Source of the DNA: Carettochelys insculpta
Taxonomy: Eukaryota; Chordata; Testudines; Carettochelyidae
Reading direction: 5' to 3'
Assembly: GCF_033958435.1 (NCBI RefSeq)
Contig: NC_134158.1
Coordinates: 10,728,337-10,792,336, forward strand
DNA: 64,000 nucleotides
The position numbers and the translations under genes are program-made. Within the stretch, counting starts at the first letter, position 1. Each line of letters begins with the position of its first letter. Of this stretch, positions 45,830 through 56,039 are shown one piece after another. The notes beneath the pieces are model-generated. The model worked only from the letters and a program-made list of their open reading frames with translations. It was not told the DNA's origin and made no database searches.

Positions 45830-46178
45830 ACACATTGCTCCCCCACTGGTGTGTTGAATTCATTGTGGGGGTGGGGGACAGACACCTGGTAAACTCCTGC
45901 TCCCACCCCCGGGTGCCCCAGCGCCCCGGTTCCCCACTCCGCTTCCATGGAGCCCCGTTTGGCGCCTGGCTCCCATGTATTCCGGGGGTGCTGGGCTGCA
46001 GAGCTGGTGGGGGCCCGAGGGGGTCAGGGTAGGCACCCCCTGCCTGCTCCGTGAGCCTCCCAGGGGGGTGGACCTGCAAAAGAGCGGGGGAGGGGGCGTC
46101 AAGCACCCAGACGCCTGGGTTCACTAAAGCTGCTCCCCGGAAGGGCTGTCTGGCCCCCCGGCTCCCCTCCCCAGATAC

Positions 46179-46476
46179 CTGGCTCCTTGCTGCGGTGGGC
46201 GAGCCCCACCCCGACCCCCAGGGCTCCAAGCAGCGAGAGGTTCAGGACCAGCCAGAAGCAGAGAGCCGGGACCCAGCCGCTGGGGGTGGCCATGGCGTTC
46301 GGGGTGCAGGAGCAGCGACCTGGGGGCAGGAGCGGAGTCAGCCACGTGGGGGGCGGGGACCCCCCCACCTGCGCGCCAGAGGAGCTCGCGCCCGGCCCGG
46401 GCCCGGATGCCTGGGTTCGCTCACCCTGGGCCGGAGACGTGAGGAGGAAAACCAGGACCCAGCCAGCCCAGCCCAT
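46179..46476 (-). CDS. Putative small single-pass membrane protein, two visible exons
   Basis: On the minus strand an exon at 46476-46425 encodes MGWAGWVLVFLLTSPAQ, a signal peptide, and ends in a GTGAGC donor. A second exon at 46319-46179, after a CCTGCCCCCAG acceptor, joins in phase and encodes a very short outside part with CSC, one hydrophobic segment (WVPALCFWLVLNLSLLGALG then VGVGLA), then HRSKEP and a GTATCT donor. This gives 64 residues plus an unknown cytoplasmic tail. A good acceptor follows at about 46076 (CTCTTTTGCAG), but the frame it gives closes after 16 codons, so the tail is uncertain. The layout resembles DAP10/DAP12-type signalling adaptors, yet no YxxM or ITAM was found and the usual Asp in the membrane segment is absent (Asn lies nearby). 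The gene is head to head with PSMB10. Reality and identity are unproven. Confidence 0.4.
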
Positions 46477-46813
46477 GGCACCCTGCGGGGCGGTGACTGC
46501 AGGGTGCTTTGTGCTGTCATCAGGCCGCGGGCTCTGCACCCCCCCTTCTCAGGGCACCTGTGTGGCTCGCGGGATGCTGGGTGGGGGTGGGCTGGGGGTG
46601 ACTGGCTGCAGGGCTACACCGGGGGCTGGGCTGTGGCTGGGGGGGGGGGTGACTGGCGGGGGGGGGGGTGCTGGGCTGTGGGGGGCTGAGACCAAGGGGT
46701 CTCTGCTGGTGGGGAGAGAGCTGGGGACGCTGGCTACACTGACTGCAGTGTGGGGGGGCGGGGGCGGCTCCAGGCCGTGGGGCAGGGCCCTGCCCGGCAG
46801 CATGTGACCCAAA

Positions 46814-46833
46814 GGGAAAGGGAAAGTGAAAGG
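46814..46833 (+). promoter_or_regulatory. Interferon response element upstream of PSMB10
   Basis: GGGAAAGGGAAAGTGAAAGG contains GAAAGTGAAA at 46822-46831, which fits the IRF/ISRE core GAAANNGAAA. It lies about 95 bases before the PSMB10 start codon, as expected for an interferon-induced proteasome gene. It could also serve the divergent small gene. Confidence 0.75.
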
Positions 46834-46925
46834 AAGAAGCGAGGCAGAGGAGCAGGGGGACAGACGAGCAGCCTGGCCCTCCAGTGACCCCCAGCCTGAC
46901 CCAGGCCCGCGACTCGGCCCCCCGC

Positions 46926-49159
46926 ATGGACAGGGCCAGGGACCCCCCGCAGCCTCGAGGGGGCTTCGCCTTTGACAATTGCCTCAGGTGAGATGCCTCC
47001 CTCCCTCGGACGCCTGGGTCCTGCCCCATCTGCCCCCCCTGCACCCACAGCCCAGACCCCCTGTCTGCCCCCCCGCCCCCCCCTCAGGGCCCGGACCCTC
47101 TGTCTCCCCCACCCTGCGCCCAGATTCCAGACGCCCCCTGTGCCCAGGACTTCAACTGCCACCACAACACCCTGAACCAGCAGAGTGAAAGTGAAACATC
47201 TCTGCCCCCCCACTCCCGCCCCGCAGCCGCTGGGGCAGGCCCCATGGGCGTGGGGATTCCCCTGGCGGAGGCCCAGGGCGCCTCTCACGGGGGGTGGGGG
47301 GGGGGACATGGCTGGCGTCCCACCCCCGTGTGGTGCTCTGTCCCCAGGAATGCAGCTCTGGGGAAGGCTGGGGGCCCCCAGGGCTTCCTGCCCCCCAAGG
47401 CCCGGAAGACCGGAACGACTATCGCCGGCCTCATCTACAAGGTGTGTGTGGGGCGGCGGGGGGGCAGGGGGAGGCTGGGGGCCACCGGGGGTTGGGGGGG
47501 CTGAGGGCGGCCGTGGCTCTGGCTGTGGGGAGCTGAGCTGCCCTCGCCCCGCAGGAGGGGGTGATCCTGGGGGCCGACACTCGCGCCACCGACGACATGG
47601 TCGTAGCTGACAAAAACTGCGAGAAAATCCACTACGTCGCACCCAACATCTAGTGAGTGACCCCCGGCCCCCAGTCCCCGACCCTCAGCCCCCCGGCGCC
47701 CCCGACCTGCCCCCCGGCCCTCAGCCCCTGCCCCCCCGGCGCCCCCGACCTGATCCCCGGCCCTCAGCCCCTGCCCCCCGGCGCCCCCGACCTGACCCCT
47801 GGCCCTCAGCCTGAACCCCTGGCCCCTCCTCGACCCTCAGCCCTGCCCCCTGCTGCCCCCCGACCCACAGCCCCAACCCCTGGCGCCTCCGGTGCCCCCG
47901 AACCCCAGCCCTGACTCCCGCCCCCCCCCCGCAACCTGGCCCCCAGCCCCAACCCCCGGCATCCCCCGACCAGACCCACAGCCCTGAGCCCCTGGCACCC
48001 TCCAACCCCCCGAACCCAGCCCTGACCCCCTGCCCTGCCAGTGCCCTATAGCCCCTAGCCCAGCACCACAGCCCCATCTCTCCCCCAGCTGCTGTGGAGC
48101 AGGGGTGGCCGCTGACGCCGAGATGACCACCCAGCTCCTGTCCTCCAATATGGAGCTCCATTCGCTGTCCACCGGCCGCCTGCCCCGCGTCGCCACCGCC
48201 TGCCGCTTCCTCAAGCAGATGCTGTTCCGGTAAGGGGCGGGGGGGGCCCCCGCCGGGTGACATGACAACACAGGGTGGGGCAGACGGGGTGTGACCTCAC
48301 GGGCTTGGTGTGATGTCAGAGCTGGGTGTGATGTCACAGTCCCTGCCTGGCGCTCTCCCCCACCAGGTACCAGGGTCACATCGGCGCATCTCTGATCCTG
48401 GGGGGCGTTGACCCCACTGGGCCCCACCTGTACTGTGTCCACCCGCATGGCTCCACCAGCAAGTTGCCCTTCACCTCCATGGGTGAGCGTGGGAGGAAGG
48501 CCCAGAGCTGTCCTGGGGGGGTGGGGCACCTGCAGGGCCAGCTCTGACCCCTCTCCCCCCTAGGGTCCGGGGCTCACGCTGCCATTGCCGTTCTGGAGGA
48601 CCGATTCAAGCCCAACATGGAGGTGAGGGGGCTCGGGGCCAGGGCCAGGACCCAGCAAGGGGGGTGGGGTGAGGGCAGCTGGGGATCCAGTCCCCAGGGA
48701 GGGGTATCGGGATGGGGGGGGCTGGGGGCTGGCGTCTCACCCTTCCTCCCACAGCTGGTGCAGGCCCAGGAGCTGCTGGCTGACGCCATCACAGCCGGGA
48801 TCCTGAGCGACTTGGGCTCGGGCAGCAACGTGGATCTGTGTGTGCTCACCCGGGCGGGGGCAGAGATCCTGCGTCCCTTCCGCGCCGCTCCGGCCCCCGG
48901 CAAGCAGTAAGTGCCGGGGGGGGGCAGGGGTTGCATGGGGCGGGGACGCAGGAGTCCAGGGTGGGGCCCTGTTGCGGTGTGGGGGACAGGGTGGGGCGGG
49001 TGGGGGGGGGTGGAGCAGGGGCAACCGCTCATTGTCCCCCCCCACAGGCAGGGCCGGTACCGGTACCCGACCGGCACCACCGCGGTGCTGAGCGAAGCCA
49101 TCACCCCCCTGCGCCTGGAGCTGCTGGACGAGGTGGTGACCTGCATGGAGCTGGACTGA
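46926..49159 (+). CDS. PSMB10: PSMB10 (MECL-1), immunoproteasome subunit beta-2i, complete
   Basis: Eight exons (46926-46987, 47348-47441, 47555-47652, 48089-48229, 48367-48482, 48564-48622, 48755-48906, 49048-49159) encode 277 residues. The protein replaces the constitutive beta-2 subunit (PSMB7) in immunoproteasomes and cuts after basic residues. The propeptide ends in RKTG before TTIAG, so Thr44 becomes the catalytic N-terminal Thr1. GADTRAT follows, and the Lys in [11 protein letters not shown] is the expected active-site partner. PSMB10 rather than PSMB7 is favoured by [34 protein letters not shown] and the interferon elements; some positions look PSMB7-like, so a phylogeny would help. 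Poly(A) signal AATAAA is at 49240-49245. Confidence 0.9.
47187..47197 (+). promoter_or_regulatory. Second interferon response element in PSMB10 intron 1
   Basis: GAAAGTGAAAC, inside a GTGAAAGTGAAAC stretch, is a full ISRE-type match about 200 bases downstream of exon 1. Confidence 0.65.
47655..48060. repeat. PSMB10 intron 3 C-rich repeat
   Basis: Imperfect copies of GGCGCCCCCGACCTG and CCCTCAGCCCCTG, about 40-45 bases per unit, decaying towards exon 4. Confidence 0.75.
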
Positions 49160-49239
49160 GGGCAGCCCCTGGGGTTACCGACCCCGCTCCCCCCGGAGCC
49201 ACCGACCCCCCTGAGCCCACCCCCCTGACTCTGAGAATC

Positions 49240-49245
49240 AATAAA
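49240..49245 (+). promoter_or_regulatory. PSMB10: PSMB10 poly(A) signal
   Basis: AATAAA 80 bases after the PSMB10 stop codon. Confidence 0.9.
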
Positions 49246-49289
49246 CTGGCTCTGCCTAGCCCTGCTGCGGAGTTGTGATTGGTGGGTGG

Positions 49290-50195
49290 TGACCCCTTGA
49301 CCCAGGGGGAGGGGACGGACAGGGCAATGACCCCTGAGCTGGGGGGGGGCTGAGGGGCCAGTGACCTGGGGGGAGGGGGCGGTGACCCCTTGACCCAGGG
49401 GGAGGGGAGGGCAGTGACCCCTGACCCGGGAGACTTTGAGGGGGCGGTACTTGCTGCAGGGGGGGGCTGAGGGGGGCGGTGACCTAGGGGGGAGGGGAGG
49501 GGGCGGCATGAGCTGCGGGGGGGGGCTGAGGGGGGCGGTGACCTAGGGGGGAGGGGAGGGGGCGGCAGGAGCTGCAGGGGGGGCGGTGACCTGAGGGGAG
49601 GGGAGGGGAGGGGGCGGCACGAGCTGCAGGGGGGGGCGGTGGGGGGCAGTGACCTGAGGGGAGGGGAGGGGGTGGCACGAGCTGCAGGGGGGGGCTGAAG
49701 GGGGCGGTGACCTGGGGGGGGAGGGAGGGGGCGGCACGAGCTGCGGGGGGGGGCTGAGGGGGGGGAGGGGAGGGGGCGGTACGTGCTGCAGGGGGGCTGA
49801 GGGGGGCGGTGACCTGGGGGGGAGGGGAGGGGGCGGTACGTGCTGCGGGAGGGGCTGAGGGGGCGGTGACCTGGGGGGGGAGGGAGGGGGCGGTACGAGC
49901 TGCGGGGGGGGGGCTGAGGGGGGCGGTACGTGCTGCGGGAGGGGCTGAGGGGGCGGTGACCTGGGGGAGAGGGGAGGGGGCGGTACGTGCTGCGGGAGGG
50001 GCTGAGGGGGCGGTGACCTGGGGGAGAGGGGAGGGGGCGGTACGTGCTGCGGGAGGGGCTGAGGGGGCGGTACGAGCTGCGGGGGGGGGCTGAGGGGGGG
50101 GAGGGGGGGCGGTACGAGCTGCGGGGCGGGGCTGAGGGGGGGGGAGGGGAGGGGGCGGTACGAGCTGCGGGGGGCTCCGGGGGGGGGGGGGGGGC
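49290..50195. repeat. G-rich minisatellite between PSMB10 and CENPA
   Basis: Around 15-18 copies of a unit of about 55-65 bases with GCTGAGGGGGGCGGTGACCT and GGGGAGGGGGCGGTACGAGC. It ends about 20 bases before the CENPA promoter block. Confidence 0.9.
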
Positions 50196-50214
50196 ACAGA
50201 CTCCGCGTTCACGC

Positions 50215-50398
50215 TCCGGTCCCGCCCCCGCCGCGCTCAGCCAATGGGAGCGGCGGACGCCGAAGGACGCTGACGTCCCGCCGCGCGGGGCGGGGCCTGG
50301 CTCGCGCCGGAAGCCGGAAGCGGGCCGGCAGGAAGTGACGCGCGGGACGGGAGTTCGCGGGAGGTTTGAATCGCAGGGACCCAGCGCCGGACCGGCCG
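50215..50398 (+). promoter_or_regulatory. CENPA: CENPA promoter with CCAAT, CRE-like, ETS and CDE/CHR motifs
   Basis: A CpG-rich block holds CCAAT at 50241-50245, a CRE-like TGACGTCC at 50271-50278, two abutting ETS sites CCGGAAG at 50307-50313 and 50314-50320, and GGAAGTGACG at 50331-50340. CGCGG at 50356-50360, a four-base spacer and TTTGAA at 50365-50370 form a CDE/CHR pair, the element that restricts transcription to late cell cycle. A donor at 50399 suggests an untranslated first exon ending at 50398, spliced to 50598. Confidence 0.7.
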
Positions 50399-50609
50399 GT
50401 GAGATTGGGGCGTCGCTACGTCACGGGCCGGGCGTCCGCGGCGGTGTGACGTAACTGGAGGGGCGTGTCGAACCGCGACGTCATTGGGCCCCGTGACGTC
50501 ATACAGCGAGGTGTGGCGTCATCACAGGCACGGGGCTCCCGGACGCCTGGGTTCCCGGCTCACCTGTGTCGTGTCCCACCCCCCGCCCCCCCCGCAGGCC
50601 GGTCCCGTC

Positions 50610-52139
50610 ATGCGCCGCGGCTCCCCCCGGGGGCCCCGACCCCGCCGCGAGCCCCCCGCCGCCGCCGCCGTCTCCCCGCGCCGCTCCCCGCGCCGCCGCC
50701 GCCGCCCGCCCGGTGAGTGCCCCCGTCCCCGCCCCTCCCCCCCGGGTTCTCCCCCATCGCCCCGCCCCGCCCCCCGGGATCCCCCGTCCCCGCCCCGCCC
50801 CGCCCCCCCCGGGTTCTCCCCCATCGCCCCGCCCCGCCCCCCGGGATCCCCCGTCCCCGCCCCTCCCGGGTTCTCCCCCATCGCCCCGCCCCGCCCCCCG
50901 GGATCCCCTGCCCCGCCCGGTGAGTGCCTCCGTCCCCGCCCCGCCCCTCGGGATCCCCTGCCCCGCCCGGTGAGTGCCCCCGTCCCCCCAGATTCTTCCC
51001 CTCGCCCCGTTCTCCGGGTTCTCCCCCTCCCTCTGCTGGGCTCCCCGCAGTGCGGCTGCGCTCCGGCCTCTGGGTCCCCCCACCCCCAGTCCCCCCCCAG
51101 GTTCTCTTGTGTCCCCCCCCCCCCCGCTGGTATACGCCACGTTACTGGCCCAGGCCCCACCCCCACCAGAGTCTCTACCCGCCCCCCCCCCCCGGGAACC
51201 TCTGTGCCCCCTGCACCCTCCCAGCCCCAGCCCCTAACGCTCCCTCCCCAGGGCCGCGGCGCCGCTACCGGCCCGGCCAGCGGGCGCTGAAGGAGATTCG
51301 CCAGTTCCAGAAGAGCACAGACCTGCTGATCCGCAAGCTGCCTTTCTCCCGCGTGGTGAGCGCCCCGGCCTGCCCCCGCCTCCCCCCCGCGGCCTGCCCC
51401 CGCCTCCCCCCGCGGCGGTCTGCCCCCAGCCCCCCCGCCGCGGTCTGCCCCCAGCCCCCCCGCCGCGGTCTGCCCCACGCCCTGTCCCCGGGTCTGCCCT
51501 GCCCACCTTCCTCCAGCCTTCGCCCCCAGAGTGACCCTGCGGACTCTCAACCCCCCAGCGGTCTCCCCTGCTGCCTCTCCCCAGGTCCGTGAGATCTGCC
51601 TGATGTACACCCGCGGCGTGGATTATCTCTGGCAGTCCATGGCCTTGCTGGCCCTGCAGGAGGTGAGGGGCTGGGGGATGGGCTGAGGGGGAGGGGTGTC
51701 AAGAGGCTCTTGGGGCTCCCCCCAGGCAGAAGCAGCATTCGGGGGCTGGGGGAGGGAGGGGTCTTGGGGTGCTCTGGGGCTCCCCCCAGGCGGAAGCAGC
51801 ATTCGGGGGCTGCTGGGGGGTTGGGGCTGGGGGAGGGAGGGGTCTTGGGGTGCTCTGGGGCTCCCCCCAGGCGGAAGCAGCATTTGGGGGTGGGGGGGAG
51901 GGAGGGGTCTTGGGGCGCTCTGGGGCTCCCCCCAGGCGGAAGCAGCATTAGGGGCTGCGGGGGTGGGGTCAGAGGCCTCCCCTCTCAGCCCCGCCCCCCC
52001 ACAGGCAGCGGAGGCCTTCCTGGTGCGGCTGCTGGAGGACTCGTATCTCTGCTCCATCCACGCCAAGCGCGTCACCCTGTTCCCCAAGGACATCCAGCTG
52101 GCCCGGCGCATCCGCGGCATCCACGAGGGGCTGGGCTGA
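50610..52139 (+). CDS. CENPA: CENPA, centromeric histone H3 variant, complete
   Basis: Coding exons 50610-50712, 51252-51355, 51585-51662 and 52005-52139 keep phase and give 139 residues (human: 140). CENPA replaces H3 in centromeric nucleosomes and founds the kinetochore. The tail is rich in Arg and Pro with three SPR motifs; it is unlike human in sequence, as usual for this fast-evolving region. From residue 44 the histone fold is clear: [20 protein letters not shown], the CENPA-targeting loop YTRGVDYLW and helix 2 ALLALQEAAEAFLV, then [18 protein letters not shown]. The C-terminus EGLG is the CENP-C-binding tail of vertebrate CENPA. The start ATG is 12 bases inside the exon. Poly(A) signal AATAAA is at 52411-52416. 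Confidence 0.95.
51665..51960. repeat. CENPA intron 3 minisatellite
   Basis: Four copies of a unit of about 65-80 bases with CTCTGGGGCTCCCCCCAGGC and GGAAGCAGCATTCGGGGGCT. Confidence 0.85.
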
Positions 52140-52410
52140 GCTGGCCCCCCTGCCTCTCACAGCCCGTCCTTGAGCGGCTGCCCCAAGGGGGCCAGGCGAG
52201 GTCCCCTGCAGCCGTTATCCCGCCCCCCCGGGGTGTTTTATCTGCAGCCCCTCCCCCGGCTGGGCCCCAGGCTTCCCCAGCCCCTGGGTTTTAATGTCTC
52301 TGCTGCCCCCTTGCCAGCAGCCATCCGCCCCCCGTGGGGGAGGGGCCTGGGTGGGCCGGGCCGGGCCGGGCACCGTCTTGTGTCTCGTACAAGGTCCCTG
52401 CGGGGGCCTC

Positions 52411-52416
52411 AATAAA
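52411..52416 (+). promoter_or_regulatory. CENPA: CENPA poly(A) signal
   Basis: AATAAA 272 bases beyond the CENPA stop codon. Confidence 0.85.
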
Positions 52417-52757
52417 GTTGGTCTGAAATTGTCCCGCCCCAGCTCCGCTGCGCGCTCGGCTCCCTGCCCCCGCGGGCCGGCCCTGAGCTGCTCGGCGAGT
52501 CGGCCCTGTGGCGCGGGTAGGGGCTGAGCCCTCTGGGTCGGTACCTGCCTTTCCTGCCGGCCTGTAGTGACACCAGGCGGGTGCCTCAGTGCGCAGCGGC
52601 CGGGGGGCTTCCCTGGGACAACCTCACACGTACGCAGTGGGCCTCCCTGGCCCCTAGCCCAGGCAGCCGGTGGGAGGAGGGGCGGTCTGGGCTGGCCCAA
52701 GAGGGACTAGCGTGAGTTCAAGGCCATCACCGAGTCATGTGCCTACCCCTGCCCAGG

Positions 52758-53277
52758 CCTGATGCCCCCCCGGGCAAGCTCCCCCCGCCCCCCGAGCTCA
52801 GCAGGGGGTCCTGGCGAGTGCCCCCGGAGCCAGCAGCCCGCCAGGCTCGGCGAGGTCTGGTTCTGCGCTTGGCCCTGGCTCAGGCCAGCCACGCTTGCGT
52901 ACCCGAGCTAGAGGCTGCTGCCCCGGCAGCACAGGGAGGGAAGGCCTGGCCGTGCGGTGGGCTCGGGGGCAGCACGTCCCCCAGGGCACCGCTCGCTCCC
53001 CCGACCCGGCTGCAGCCCCACGCCGGGGAGCCCCAGCTCAGCTTGGGCTGGAAGGGGCAGAGATGCGACCGGGCTGGGGGATTCTCTCCCCCGGGGGAGT
53101 CACGTGCGGTCCTGGCTCTTCTCTGCTCCTCGCCTGCGGCCTTTGGTCCCCTCGGCTGGAGCCGCCGGGCAGGTCCCCGGGGCCTCTCTGCGCCCCTTCT
53201 CCTCCCGCTGGCCGGCCCGGCTGTGCCGCCCACGCGCGGTCCGCTGGGCTGGTTCCTGCGCCGGCCGAGCCCCCCAG
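52758..53277 (+). repeat. 0.52-kb repeat, copy B of an inverted pair
   Basis: The near-identical partner of 11511-12037 in opposite orientation, 41 kb away. Flanks differ sharply on both sides. Confidence 0.9.
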
Positions 53278-53575
53278 CTTGTTCTAGTAACAGTGGGGCG
53301 CTGAGTGCCCTCCCCCCACGCACCCCGGCCAGCAGGGGGAACAGGAGCGACACCGCGCACAACAGGCTCAGCACAGGGACCAGGAACCAGCAGTGCAACC
53401 CAGCTTGGGGGGAGCGGCCCAGAGGGGTCCCTGAGCTGGGCCTGGCCAGTGACCCAGCCCCCCAGCCAGGCCCCTCCTCCAGCCTGTGTCCTGCTTCCCT
53501 GGTAAAAGCTGACCCCCTCCCTGGCTCAGCCTCCCAGCTGGGGCTGCTGTGTGCCTGCCGAAACTCCCGCCCCAG
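53278..53575 (-). other. Diverged LTR-like stretch
   Basis: By eye, blocks such as CAACCCAGCTTGGGG, GAGCGGCCCAGAGGGGTCCC and AGCTGGGCCTGGCC line up with the middle of the family L LTRs (57884-58280), but ends and duplications are not recognisable. This is a weak call. Confidence 0.3.
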
Positions 53576-53579
53576 CGAG

Positions 53580-54015
53580 GTCCTGCTGCAGCCCCTGGGG
53601 AAGCTGAGGCAGGTCCCCCCGGGGGTTACTGCAGCCCCTGGGGAAGCTGAGGCAGGTCCCCCCGGGGGTTACTGCAGCCCCTGGGGAAGCTGAGGCAGGT
53701 TCCGCCCCCCCCGGGGGTTACTGCAGCCCCTGGGGAAGCTGAGGCAGGTCCCCTGGGGGTTACTGCAGCCTGGTGGGGAAGCTGAGGCAGGTTCCCCCCC
53801 CCCCCCGGGGGTTACTCCAGCCTGGTGGGGAAGCTGAGGCAGGTCCCCCCCCCCCCCCCCGGGGGTTACTGCAGCCTGGTGGGGAAGTTGAGGCAGGTCC
53901 CCTGGGGGTTACTGCAGCCTGGTGGGGAAGTTGAGGCAGGTCCCCCCGGGGGTTACTGCAGCCTGGTGGGGAAGTTGAGGCAGGTCCCCCCCCCCGGGGG
54001 TTACTCCAGCCCAGT
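53580..54015. repeat. Minisatellite in the CENPA-CYP21 spacer
   Basis: Ten copies of a unit of about 40-48 bases with GGGGAAGCTGAGGCAGGTCC, a variable poly(C) run, and GGGGGTTACTGCAGCC. Bases 54016-54780 are unassigned. Confidence 0.9.
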
Positions 54016-54784
54016 GGCTCTCTCAGGCTGCCCCAGGAGGGGAGGATCCTGCCCCGGCAGCTGGCGCTTGCCCAGTGGTTAACTGCGGCAGGGGCTCGGG
54101 TCTGCGGGTGCACAGCCCCTTGCCTGGCTGCGTGTTCCCGGCCAGGCCTGCGTCCAGGCCTGGTGATGGGCTTGGGGGTCGGCCCTCCGGGGCCCGGTGC
54201 TGAGCCGGCCCAGCGCCTGCTGGGTACCCAGCTGTGGGCACAGCGGGAGACATCCAGGGGCTCTCTCAGCTGGCTGAGGGGCTGGCTCAGGGAGTGGGGG
54301 AGCGGAGCCCCCCTCCGCCACGGCCTCTTATCTCCCCATCTCGGCCCTGACTCGCTGGCATGTGCCGCTGGAGGTCTGTTCCCATGGGGACCGGGCGCTC
54401 CCCAGGCTCAAGGGTGCTGCGCAAGGCCCTGCGGTGATTTGTGCTGACAGCGACTCAAGGCCGGGGCTGGGCTGCCCTGGCTCCGCTTCCCTCGGTGCAG
54501 CTGGCTCTGGGGTGGAGCAGCGGCACTGAGGGTGCTGGGGGCTGGCTGCTTCCTCCTGCCCCAGGGAACCACCGCCCAGGAGCGGTTCCAGCCCTGCTTC
54601 CGCTGCAGGGAGAACGGCCTGGCTGGGGCTCCTGGCCTGCCCCTGCCCCTGTGTTACCAGGGGCAGAGCCATGAGCCATGTCTGGCTGGGGGGGTTCGCA
54701 GTGTTCCCTGGCACCCGCTGCCGGGCTCTGGCCTTGGCTGCCAGGAAAGCAGTGTGATTGCGCAGGAGGCATTTCCCAGCCTGG

Positions 54785-55960
54785 GGTGGGGGCAGCGGGT
54801 GGGTGGGGGCTGTGGGGTGGGGTCACTGCATTGGGGGCTGCAGGATGGGGAGCATTACGTGGGTGAGGGCTGTGAGGCAGGGGCACCGTGTGGGTGAGGG
54901 CTGTGGGCAGGGGGCTGTGCAGCAAGGGAGGCGCCGTGGGGCGGGGGCCACCAGGCAGATGGGGCCTGTGGGGAGCGGGGCACCGGGCGGGTGGGGGGCT
55001 GTGGGGCGAGGGGCACCGGGTGGCTGGGGGCTGGGTGGCTGGGGGCACCGGGAGGGTGGGGGCTGCGGGGCAGAGGACACCAGGCGGGTGGGGGCTGTGG
55101 GGTGGCGTCCCTGCATTGGGGGCTGCAGGATGGGGGGCATTATGTGGGTGAGGGCTGTGGGCAGGGGGCTGTGCAGCGGGGGGGGCACCGCTTGGCTGGG
55201 AGCTGTGGGGCGGGGGCCACCGGGCAGGTGGGGCCTGTGGGGTGGGGCGCACCACGTGGGTGGGGCCTGTGGGGCAGAGGGCACTGCATGGGTGGGGGGC
55301 TGTGGGGCACCAGGCGGGTGGGGGCAGTGGGGTGGGGGCTGTGTGGCAGGGGCAGCGGGTGGGTGGGGGCTGTGCGGTGAGGGGGCACCATGTAGGTGGG
55401 GGGGCTGTGGCTCGGGGGACACCGGGCAGGTGGGGGCTGTGGGGTGAGGGGCTCTGCACAGGTGGGGGCTGTGGGGTGAGGGGCACCGGGTGGGTGGGGC
55501 CTGTGGGGCAGAGGCCACCGCGCGGGTGGGGGGCTGTGGGAAAGGGGGGGCACCACGTGGGTGGGGGCTGTGCGACAAGGGGCACCAGGCAGGTGGGGGC
55601 AGTGGGGTGGGGGCTGTGTGGCGAGGGGCACCGGGCGGGTGGGGGCTGCGGGGCGGAGGACACCGGGCAGGTCGGGGCTGGGGGCACCGGGCGGGTGGGG
55701 GGCTGTGGGGAAGGGGGGCACCACATGGGTGGGGGCTGTGCGACAAGGGGCACCAGGCAGGTGGGGGCAGTGGGGTGGGCGCTGTGCGGTGAGGGGGCAC
55801 CGTGTAGGTGGGGGGGCTGTGGCGCGGGGGACACTGGGCAGGTGGGGGCTGTGTGGTGAGGGGCACCGGGCGGGTGGGGGCTGCGGGGCGGAGGACACCG
55901 GGCGGGTGGGGGCTGGGGGCACCGGGCAGGCGGGCGGGGGGGCTGCAGGACAGGGGCTGC
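54785..55960. repeat. G-rich minisatellite upstream of CYP21
   Basis: Some 25-30 copies of a unit of about 36-45 bases with GGGGCACCGGGCGGGTGGGG and GCTGTGGGG. It ends about 15 bases before the CYP21 promoter motifs. Confidence 0.9.
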
Positions 55961-55975
55961 GTCACACCTGTCTCT

Positions 55976-56013
55976 CCAAGGCCCCCGTGATGGATGTCTC
56001 TGGGTCTATATAT
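55976..56013 (+). promoter_or_regulatory. CYP21 proximal promoter: SF-1 site and TATA box
   Basis: CCAAGGCC at 55976-55983 matches the NR5A1 (SF-1) consensus YCAAGGYC. TATATAT at 56007-56013 is a TATA box only 27 bases before the ATG at 56040, so the 5' UTR must be very short, as in mammalian CYP21. This is the arrangement expected of an adrenal steroidogenic gene. Confidence 0.75.
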
Positions 56014-56039
56014 CCCGGCTGCAGCAGGATGCCCCAGCC

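Noticed and set aside
52880..53398. Minus-strand frame starting MHCWFLVPVLSLLCAVSLLF, resembling a signal peptide exon
   Set aside because: It continues straight into the 0.52-kb repeat with no convincing donor, and the start lies in DNA that resembles a diverged LTR. Hydrophobic codons are expected by chance in this C/T-rich strand.
52440..56000. TNXB or another class III gene between CENPA and CYP21
   Set aside because: I searched for fibronectin type III or fibrinogen-like coding segments by eye and found none; the spacer is repeats and unassigned sequence. TNXB would be expected beyond CYP21.
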